The notes beneath the pieces are model-generated. The model made no database searches, was not told the DNA's origin, and was given only the letters and a program-made list of their open reading frames with translations. DNA of 31,661 nucleotides from Thraustochytrium sp. TN22 (lineage: Eukaryota; Sar; Bigyra; Thraustochytrida; Thraustochytriidae), in contig JABLUY010000333.1 of assembly GCA_013306675.1 (NCBI GenBank), positions 1-31,661 of the forward strand, read 5' to 3'. Position numbers and translations under genes: made by a program. Of the stretch, positions 25,469-31,661 are shown in pieces. Each line of letters begins with the position of its first letter. Position 1 is the stretch's first letter.

Positions 25469-26032
25469 ATGGCGGGGTTCCGGGCGTCGGCCATGCAGGG
25501 CGCGGCGGCGGCCGAGTCGGCGGGCGCGCTGGCGAGCGGCGCGGCGGAGGCTGCGGCGGCGGCGGCGGGCAAGGGCGGTGGCGGGTCGTCTTCGTCGTCT
25601 TCGACGACGGCGACGACGACGACGACTGCGGCGAATGCCGGCGGTGGCGCGGCCGGCGGCGCAGGCGCGGGCAGTGGCGCGGCGGGCGGCAGCTCGTGGC
25701 GCGTGGACGTCAAGGCGCCGCCCTTCGTGTGCCGCGGGCGGCAGTTCGTGCTGCACGAGCCGCCAGTGGACAGGGATCGGCGGCAGCAGATTCGCGGGGT
25801 GATCCGCAACAAGCTGATTGGGCGCGCCCTGGCGGAGGTCCAGCAGCAGGACGGCGAGCCGGAGCGCGTGCGGCGCGCCCAGGCGGCCGGCAATGCGCGC
25901 GCGGTGCTAGAGCGTCAGGAGCTGGAGTTGACCGCGCGTCTACGCAACTTGGAGCAGCAGCGTGACACGCTCAAGCTGCTGTTGGAGCAGGTGGACAAAG
26001 AGCAGACGATGCCGGGCGCCGTGGGCGCTTGA
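25469..26032 (+). CDS. Uncharacterised small protein with C-terminal coiled coil
   Basis: This is a 187-residue protein I do not recognise. The first ~75 residues are low-complexity Ala/Gly/Ser/Thr. From residue 76 the sequence becomes protein-like: SSWRVDVKAPPFVCRGRQFVLHEPPVDRDRR, then QQIRGVIRNKLIG and a long charged helix (about 110-180) with heptad-spaced Leu (LERQELELTARLRNLEQQRD), consistent with a coiled coil. Such a layout fits a small subunit of a larger complex, but I assign no function. I placed the start at the ATG at 25469; an in-frame ATG at 25325 would add 48 residues read through the CAGA array and is less likely. The C-terminal half is convincing as coding because of its Gln/Glu/Leu balance, unlike the Arg/Ala frames around it. 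Confidence 0.7.
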   Translation: MAGFRASAMQGAAAAESAGALASGAAEAAAAAAGKGGGGSSSSSSTTATTTTTAANAGGGAAGGAGAGSGAAGGSSWRVDVKAPPFVCRGRQFVLHEPPVDRDRRQQIRGVIRNKLIGRALAEVQQQDGEPERVRRAQAAGNARAVLERQELELTARLRNLEQQRDTLKLLLEQVDKEQTMPGAVGA

Positions 26033-26451
26033 GGTCGTCATGTCTCAGGGCGCTTCTCCTCCAATGTGAGAGAGAGCAGCCAGACGTGGCTGGCTCAGAG
26101 GCGGGCTGACCAGGTAGTCAAGACGGCACCTCTGGGCAACAAGGCGCGCGCGCGGGGGGCGTGCTCGCTTGGGAGGATGGGTTGGTGGGCGAATGTAGCT
26201 AGCAATGACAGGGGCGCGCTGCCGAGACGACCAAGGTATAGAGAGTTTTATAACCTCCAGGGAGGACGTTGAATGATGTTTGTTTGGATGCTTTCTCTAT
26301 TTACACATACACACGAAGGATGTTCAGCTGGTGCAGCTGCCACACACGCTCGCATTGGCATGTCACGTAGCTAGGTTTCATGATGCACGTCGTGTCGTGG
26401 CAGACCAGCGCAGGAAGACAGGGGGTCATGTCAGGCAGGGAGTCAGAGAGA
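26033..26451. other. Convergent 3' region, coiled-coil protein / Ser-Pro-Gln-rich protein
   Basis: This 419-base gap between facing stop codons is less GC-rich. I see short CTAGC words at 26197 and 26369, but no AATAAA and no coding frame. Confidence 0.5.
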
Positions 26452-27516
26452 TTAGAAGGAGGAGGAGAAGGAGAAGGACGCGGAGGCGTCGAGCGCCAAA
26501 GGCGAGGAGAGCGGCTCGAGGCGCGGGGAAAAGGGCGGCGCGGAGTTGGGCGAGGGTCCGAGCGGCGCCTGCGGGCTCGTGGGCGAGTGCGCCGCGGCCA
26601 AGTGCGGGGGTTCCCGCGTAAGGCGCAGCCAGCGCTCACGCATCCCGTTGCGCGGCTCGGAGCGGCTCCGCGGCGTGGGCGGGTGCGGCACGAGCGGGTT
26701 TGTGTTGCCGTGGCTCGAGTAGGAGCCGTGCGAGCGTTGCTGGCGGAAGGAGGCGGAGGAAGGTGCTGCCGCGGCCTGGTTAGCGGTGGCCGCCATGGGC
26801 GTGGACACGGGCGTGGATGCTGCCGAGGAGGATCGCGGCAGCGAGGTGGTCGATACGGTGTCCTCCTTGGCGAGGCGCTCGAACTCGTCGCAAAAGTTTT
26901 TGGCCAGGTGGTAAATGTCCGTGAGGCTGGACGTGGCGGCAGCCTCGGCGCTGTGCGCTCGCAGGTGCAGCTGTGGCGGGCTCGCAGGTCCGAGGCTGGC
27001 GCTGGACACCGGGCGCTCGGTTGTGCAGGCGGAGCGTGCGCGCATGGTGGCCGGGAAGCCTGTGAAGACCGGCGGCGGCGCGCATGCCTTTTGCTGCTGC
27101 TGCTGCTGCTGCTGCTGGCGGAGTGGCGATTGCGCTTGCGACTGCGACTGGTGCGGATGCACACGCTGCGAGGGCGAGTGCGGCTGCAGGTTGGGGTTGT
27201 GGTTTTGCCGCTGGAATTGGGAGGGGGCTGTGAGGTGCTGCTTGTGGGCGGCGTCCCGGGGCGCGTCGTTGGCGGCGGGCTGCTGCGAGAGAGATGCGGC
27301 CGAGTACGGAAGCGTCGCGGCGGCGCCCTCGGAGTCAAGTGCGCGGCGACGCGTGCGCAGCATGATGCGGCGGCTGGACAGCGTGCGGCGAGCGGCTTGC
27401 ACGCGCGACATTGTAGAGGCGGCGTGGGCGTCGTCGCTCGGGTCCTCAGCGTGCGGCCTGGACTTGTCGCTGGAGCGCGCGAGCGGGCCTAGGTAGGTGC
27501 TCTCGAGAATAGCCAT
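26452..27516 (-). CDS. Hypothetical Ser/Pro/Gln-rich protein
   Basis: This 354-residue protein is unrecognised. It begins MAILESTYLGPLARSS, followed by a basic patch (about 38-56, TLSSRRIMLRTRRRA). A Gln/His/Pro-rich region contains a poly-Gln run of about nine residues, coded by CTG units at 27090-27118. Near residues 190-215 a short helical block, SLTDIYHLAKNFCDEFERLAKED, is the only segment that looks folded. The rest is Ser/Pro-rich with many SP and TP pairs, typical of a phosphorylated, disordered regulator. I used the ATG at 27516; the frame is open farther upstream to 27753, but there it has no ATG. Composition on this strand is balanced while the opposite frame is Gly/Arg-only, which favours this strand. 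A CTAG element lies 419 bases upstream. Confidence 0.6.
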   Translation of the reverse strand: MAILESTYLGPLARSSDKSRPHAEDPSDDAHAASTMSRVQAARRTLSSRRIMLRTRRRALDSEGAAATLPYSAASLSQQPAANDAPRDAAHKQHLTAPSQFQRQNHNPNLQPHSPSQRVHPHQSQSQAQSPLRQQQQQQQQQKACAPPPVFTGFPATMRARSACTTERPVSSASLGPASPPQLHLRAHSAEAAATSSLTDIYHLAKNFCDEFERLAKEDTVSTTSLPRSSSAASTPVSTPMAATANQAAAAPSSASFRQQRSHGSYSSHGNTNPLVPHPPTPRSRSEPRNGMRERWLRLTREPPHLAAAHSPTSPQAPLGPSPNSAPPFSPRLEPLSSPLALDASASFSFSSSF

Positions 27517-27766
27517 CCTGTTGTCTGTGCACAGGCGTTGGTGCTCTCCTGCCGACAAACGTGATTTGGGCGCGGTCAGCGGCAGCGGCGACGAACTCGG
27601 GCCGTCGTGCACACGATGCGGCAGCGGCGGCTGCCGGAGCGAGGAGGAGGAGGCTGCGACGGGCGATTGCCGCGAGGCCGAGGCCCACGCGGCGCTGCCG
27701 TCGGCAGCAACCGTTTCTTGCTGCAGGTTGGCGCACTGGTGTGCCGCTTGCACGTCAGCACGCTCG

Positions 27767-27785
27767 CTCGCTCGCTCGCTCGCTC
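27767..27785. repeat. (CGCT)n tetranucleotide array
   Basis: Four to five perfect CGCT units, the same unit that abuts the GCTA element at 2957. Confidence 0.8.
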
Positions 27786-27789
27786 AGGA

Positions 27790-27825
27790 GGTTGGCTGGC
27801 TGGCTGGCCGGCCGGCCGGCTGGGG
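27790..27825. repeat. GGCT / GGCC tetranucleotide array
   Basis: GGCT units grade into GGCC units and back, giving a partly palindromic run. Confidence 0.75.
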
Positions 27826-27935
27826 TGCCGTCCGCGCCGATGCAGGTCCCCGTCCGCCGCGCTCGAGCGTGCGCGCGACGAACCGCGCGGGAAGAAAGCG
27901 GGCGCTCCGGGCGCCGGCGCAAAAGACTCGCGAGT

Positions 27936-27958
27936 CTAGCTAGCTAGAGCTAGCTAGC
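27936..27958 (-). promoter_or_regulatory. CTAG-repeat element upstream of the Ser/Pro/Gln-rich gene
   Basis: CTAGCTAGCTAG, AG, CTAGCTAGC makes two CTAG blocks broken by two bases. On the gene's strand it is preceded by CTCCTTTT, a pyrimidine run like that before the acyltransferase copy 2 element. Confidence 0.3.
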
Positions 27959-28364
27959 AAAAGGAGGGATCAGGCGGCCAGGAGGGCCTCCACCTTGCCA
28001 GCTGCTCTTCCGGGCGAGGAACAGCTCGCTAGCTCGCTAGCTTCACGCTGTTTCGCCGCTGTTGCCGCGGTCGCGTCGCTCAATCGACCACAATCGCTTC
28101 ACTTCGATCCGATCCGCTGGCCGATGGATGAATTGATCAACCGATGAATGATCAACCTCGCTTGCTGCTTGCTCAACGCTTGCTTGCACTTGCTTGCCTG
28201 CACTTGCTTGCTGTTCCTTGCGTCCTCGCCGTTTCCCCGTCGGCCAGGCCTTGCCGGCTGGTTGGTTGGCCGGATGAGTGCTGGCTGGCTGCTGTAAGAT
28301 CCCCCCTGACTGCCGTCCACCCGCGCGCTGTGGTCCTCGAAGAGCCCGCGCTGGTTCGCCTTCT

Positions 28365-28392
28365 CCTGCCTGCCTGCCTGCCTGCCTGCCCG
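28365..28392. repeat. (GCCT)n tetranucleotide array
   Basis: Five to six GCCT units; the same unit recurs at 29029-29043 and at the end of the window. Confidence 0.85.
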
Positions 28393-28500
28393 GGGTGGGT
28401 CACGCGTCCCAGCGCGCCGTCGAGGCCGGCGACACGGGCGCGCCGCGCGGGGAAGCGCTGTGAGCGACCTCCGAGCGCGCCTCTGCAACCCTGGGTACGA

Positions 28501-28535
28501 GCGGCGGGCGGGCGGGCGGGCGGGCGGGCGGGCGG
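28501..28535. repeat. (GGGC)n array
   Basis: About eight GGGC units. Closely spaced G-triplets could form G-quadruplexes on this strand. Confidence 0.85.
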
Positions 28536-28584
28536 GTGACAGAGCGAGCGAGGTGGGCGTGGCCGGCGTCTCAACGGGCGGCTC

Positions 28585-28622
28585 GCTGGCTGGCTGGCTG
28601 GCTGGCTGGCCGCCGGCCGGCC
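28585..28622. repeat. GGCT / GGCC tetranucleotide array
   Basis: Five GGCT units followed by GGCC and CCGG palindromes. Confidence 0.8.
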
Positions 28623-28902
28623 GGCTGGCGCGAGCTGACGCGCCTCGGCGCAATTCGACGCGTGGCTCGGCGTGACGGAGCGCAGCGCGACGCTGGCAGG
28701 CGGCGCCGCCGCGCTTGGTTCGATCACGCGGTGACCAGCTGGCGGTCAGGTGGGTCGTCCCCCGGGTTCCTGGCAGCGAATGCCGCCTCGCTCCACAGCC
28801 GCTCGAGCTAGCCTAGCTTTGAAGCTGGCCCAACCTGCGACTGCTCCCCGGCGGCCAGCTCACCAGCTCACGAGCCACGCGCGGCGGGCGACCGACCGGC
28901 AG

Positions 28903-28931
28903 CGCTGCGCTGCGCTGCGCTGCGCTGCGCT
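28903..28931. repeat. (GCTGC)n pentanucleotide array
   Basis: Five GCTGC units in register with one partial unit. Confidence 0.85.
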
Positions 28932-29028
28932 GGCCACGTTCTGCGGCAGGCCCTCCCGCCGTCGCACAGCGCGCGCGCGTCGGCCCGGGCAGTCAGTCAG
29001 TCGGCGGCAGAGCTGCCACGATGTGATG

Positions 29029-29102
29029 CCTGCCTGCCTGCCTGCGACAGGCCGCCTGCGAACGCGGCGCCTGTACGCTCGCGCGCTCGCTCGCTCGCTC
29101 GC
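29029..29102. repeat. GCCT and CGCT tetranucleotide arrays
   Basis: A GCCT run at about 29029-29043 and a CGCT run at about 29080-29101, separated by unique sequence. Confidence 0.8.
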
Positions 29103-29619
29103 CTCGGGCCGAGGCGTGGCGTGACGTGACGTGACGCCAATGCCGCGGCCTGCTCGTCTGGCCGGCTGTCCGTCTGTTTCTGCGTTGCTCGTGTCGTTTG
29201 TTTCGCGCCGGCGAAGGCAGGAATCCACGAACGAGGCGCCGCGCCGGAGCGAGTCCCACCACGCGGACCGAAGTTGCCCGAAGCTGAGGCGTGGGAAATC
29301 AATCAAATGCACGCACAGATCGGGCTGCGCCGCTGCTGCCTGTCTGTAGCCTGTTGGAGTGGACGGCGCACGGCGCGCGCGAATCAGGTTCTGCTGCCTG
29401 CTCTCTGGCTGCGAGGCGAGGCCGGGCCCGAGAGGGCGGCCGGGCGGCCAGTTCTGCGGCCTCGGGGACCGTGCCGGGTCCCAGCCTCACGAGCTCCTGC
29501 TGGCGCTGCTGCTGGCTGTTGCTGGCGCTGCAGGAGAAGCTGCGAAGGAAGTTTCAACTCGAAGCGGAGATCCTGTCCGTGCAGGGCCGCCACGAGCTGG
29601 CGGCGACTGTCACGCAGCC

Positions 29620-29641
29620 TGAGCGCGCGCGCGCGCGCGCG
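29620..29641. repeat. (GC)11 dinucleotide run
   Basis: An alternating GC/CG run of about 22 bases, a sequence class able to adopt Z-DNA. Confidence 0.85.
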
Positions 29642-29945
29642 TAGGGCCCTCAGGGACCTGCCCGCGCCGGCACGGCTGCGCTCGCGAATGCCTCTCGGTC
29701 TCCTCCCCACGGAAAGGGGACCTCGAGGTGCGTGGCCTCGGTGATGATGTATGTACGTATGTGCGGGCGACGACTCGGATGCGATGCAGTCCTGCGGCCT
29801 CGGCCGACGTCGCTTGTGCAGCCACTTTTCAAGATTGGAGGAGAGCCTACAGTGCCGCGTTGCTCTCGTTGCGCACGCTGGTTGCCGTGAGACAGGTCTA
29901 TGCTTAGTATGCTACGGGCGTCGACTCGGATGCGTGCGCCAGGCC

Positions 29946-29998
29946 TCGTCCCTTGCCTCGCCTTGCCTCGCCTCGCCTCGCCTCGCCGCGCCGCGCCG
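29946..29998. repeat. Pentanucleotide array CCTTG / CCTCG / CCGCG
   Basis: In-register five-base units change gradually from CCTTG through CCTCG to CCGCG along the array. Confidence 0.8.
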
Positions 29999-30368
29999 TG
30001 CTCGCACGCGCCCGTGGGACTTGCAGAGCGCAGGCTCTCGCGCTGGCCGCAGAGCGAGGCTCGGCCGATCGTCGATCGGTCGATTCGATCGGTCCTTGTT
30101 CAAGCAGTTTGCGCTTTGCCTGCGAGCTTGCCGCCGAGGCCCTCCTGCGAGCGAGCACGAGCGCGCGCTCGGCCAGACGAGCACGAAGAAGCTCCCTGCG
30201 GACTCAACCTCTTTCTTCTCCTAGCTCGCTAGCTCGCTCGCTAGCCAGGTGGTTGGTTGGCTGGCTGTTGGCTTGCCGAGCGAGGGGGTGGCGGGCGCGC
30301 GAGGGACCCGACCCGAGCCGCCACGGCGCGAAGCTGCGCTGCGCTGCACCCGCTGTGGCGCGGGCCGC

Positions 30369-30563
30369 CTCGACTTGGCACGGCTCGGCTTGGCTCGGCT
30401 CGACTCGACTTGGCTCAACTCGACTCGGCTCGACTCGGCTGGCGAATCGGCGTGGCTCGAGCTGCTCGCTGGTCGACGTCGATTCGCCTCGCCTCGACTC
30501 GCCTCGACTCGCCTCGACCCGACTCGACTCGGCTCGGCTCGGCTCGACTCGACTCGACTCGGG
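30369..30563. repeat. Long pentanucleotide array CTCGA / CTCGG / CTTGG
   Basis: Two blocks of five-base units (about 30370-30442 and 30480-30562) mix CTCGA, CTCGG, CTTGG and CTCGC, separated by about 40 bases of non-repeat sequence. Confidence 0.85.
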
Positions 30564-31608
30564 GGGCTCTTGCTCGCATTCGCTCAGCCGGTGATCATGC
30601 GTGCGTGCGTCCACGTGCGTGCGTGCTTGCGTGCGCCGAGGGCAGCTCGTCGAACCCGATTCATCCTCGCCGGCCCGGAGCAGCGGTATCGAGGGTATCG
30701 AGTCAGACGAGGACGGGTCTTTCGCTGCGAGCCCTGGGCCTGCACGCATCGCTCGTGATCGCTCGCAGCTCAGCTGGTTGGCCGGGCCGCCGGTACCTGG
30801 CTAGCCCGGCCGCGCGGCCAGTCGGTCTGGGCGGGCTGTAGCTAGTCGGCCGGTTGGCCGGTGGGTGGGACTCGCACGCGAGCGGCGCCGCGCTCAAGCT
30901 GGCGGACGCTTCTTCCCGGGTGCCAGTGCCGACAGGCCTCGCGCTCGCCGCTGGAGAGCGTCGTCTCGTGCGGCAGCAGCGGCACGGCATCGCGGCCCTG
31001 AGCTGCGTGCGCTGACCGCCCTTGTACCCCCAACACAACGCTGCCAAAATTGCAGTTCATGGCGCGATGAGGGTTCGCTGTGGATGCTGTGGACTGCTCC
31101 GCAGTGCTTGCAGCTCGCGGCCCCCGCTGCTCCGGCGTGAATCCGTTCACAGCTGCGGTGTCGAGCAGCCTTGGCTGGGGGCAGCCCGCACGCAGCCCAA
31201 CAGGAGGCCCCGTGAAAGAGACTCCATGTGCGCCGCGCGGCGCCGCTGAGGTGCCGCAAGATCCCGCATCGGCCCCACATCCCGCAGCGATGTTGCTGCG
31301 GGCGCCAGCTAACAGGTATACCACGGACCCACGGATGACGGTCCGCAGGGGCGGCACGGATTTGAGAGCCGAGCTTTATCTACGCCTGGCTGGCAGCCTG
31401 CGCGTGCGAACTTGAATCGAAGAACAAGCAGACGAGGCTAGCTTTAGAGAGTTGGCGAGCGAGCGATCGCAAGACCGCCCCGAGCCGCCCCGGGCCGCCC
31501 AGGCCAACGGCGCGGCCGCAGGCGGCCAACGGCGCGGCGGCCGTACAGCCGGGAAGGGCCTCCCGGCGGCCCCGCCGTGCAGGCACTGCCCTGGCAGAGC
31601 CCGGCAGG

Positions 31609-31660
<52 letters not shown>

Positions 31661-31661
31661 C
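31609..31661. repeat. (CCTG)n array running off the window end
   Basis: About 13 uninterrupted CCTG units reach the last base, so the true length is unknown. Confidence 0.95.

Larger units (their letters stand above)
27517..31661. other. Gene-poor, repeat-dense region to the end of the window
   Basis: I find no supportable gene in about 4.1 kb. Open frames are present on both strands but are Arg/Ala/Ser-rich or decode simple repeats (for example WLAG from GGCT). Repeats listed separately cover much of it. The stretch 31,020-31,400 is the least repetitive part and has balanced composition, but neither strand gives a protein or RNA I recognise. Confidence 0.5.

Noticed and set aside
26380-27492. 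370-codon plus-strand frame opposite the Ser/Pro/Gln-rich protein
   Set aside because: It is almost only Gly, Arg, Ala and Val. The minus strand has a far more protein-like composition.
27517-27753. 79-residue upstream extension of the Ser/Pro/Gln-rich protein
   Set aside because: It has no ATG; it opens at a GTG.
1-31661. tRNA, rRNA, CRISPR array or transposon
   Set aside because: I looked for tRNA B-box sequences, spaced direct repeats, and transposase or reverse transcriptase motifs on both strands and saw none.
31609-31661. Telomeric repeat at the window end
   Set aside because: The unit is CCTG, unlike the TTAGGG-type telomere expected in stramenopiles.

Overview
This window is GC-rich nuclear DNA from a eukaryotic microbe. 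The genes are typically eukaryotic: a YJU2-type splicing factor, a bZIP factor, a plant-type C2 phospholipase D, an SLC12A9-like transporter and a WW-domain protein. All twelve read as single uninterrupted frames, they alternate strands with no operons, and simple repeats lie both between them and inside their disordered tails. That combination, with the emphasis on lipid genes, fits a labyrinthulomycete (thraustochytrid) stramenopile best. I infer this from gene style; no marker gene here proves it.

Layout from left to right: an epoxide hydrolase (+, 239-1414) faces a formate/nitrite-type transporter (-, 1712-2938). Two paralogous PlsC acyltransferases follow in tandem (-, 4642-5802 and 6264-7217). 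A divergent intergenic region leads to the splicing factor YJU2 (+, 8013-8987), which faces a large C2-phospholipase D (-, 9520-12918). Next come an SLC12A9-like transporter (+, 14530-17055) facing a bZIP factor (-, 17423-19240), a multipass membrane protein with a C-terminal class 3 lipase domain (+, 20319-24071) facing a WW-domain membrane protein (-, 24137-25099), and a short coiled-coil protein (+, 25469-26032) facing a Ser/Pro/Gln-rich protein (-, 26452-27516). From about 27,520 to the end (31,661) I see no convincing gene, only stacked tetra- and pentanucleotide repeats. The window stops inside a CCTG array.

Functionally, four or five of the twelve genes act on lipids or related hydrophobic substrates: two acyltransferases that probably make phosphatidic acid from lysophosphatidic acid, a phospholipase D that makes phosphatidic acid from phospholipids, a class 3 lipase and an epoxide hydrolase. 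Two more are membrane transporters. They are separate transcription units, so any coordination would be regulatory and not operonic.

The most notable signals are: (1) an identical 17-base GCTA repeat 38 and 39 bases upstream of the start codons of two unrelated genes (the transporter and the second acyltransferase), with related copies upstream of two others; (2) the fusion of a large multipass membrane region to a lipase with an apparently intact catalytic triad; (3) a tandem acyltransferase pair in which one copy has Ala in place of the Gly of the FPEG motif; and (4) an abundance of five-base repeat arrays. All functional calls rest on reading motifs by eye, without database searches.
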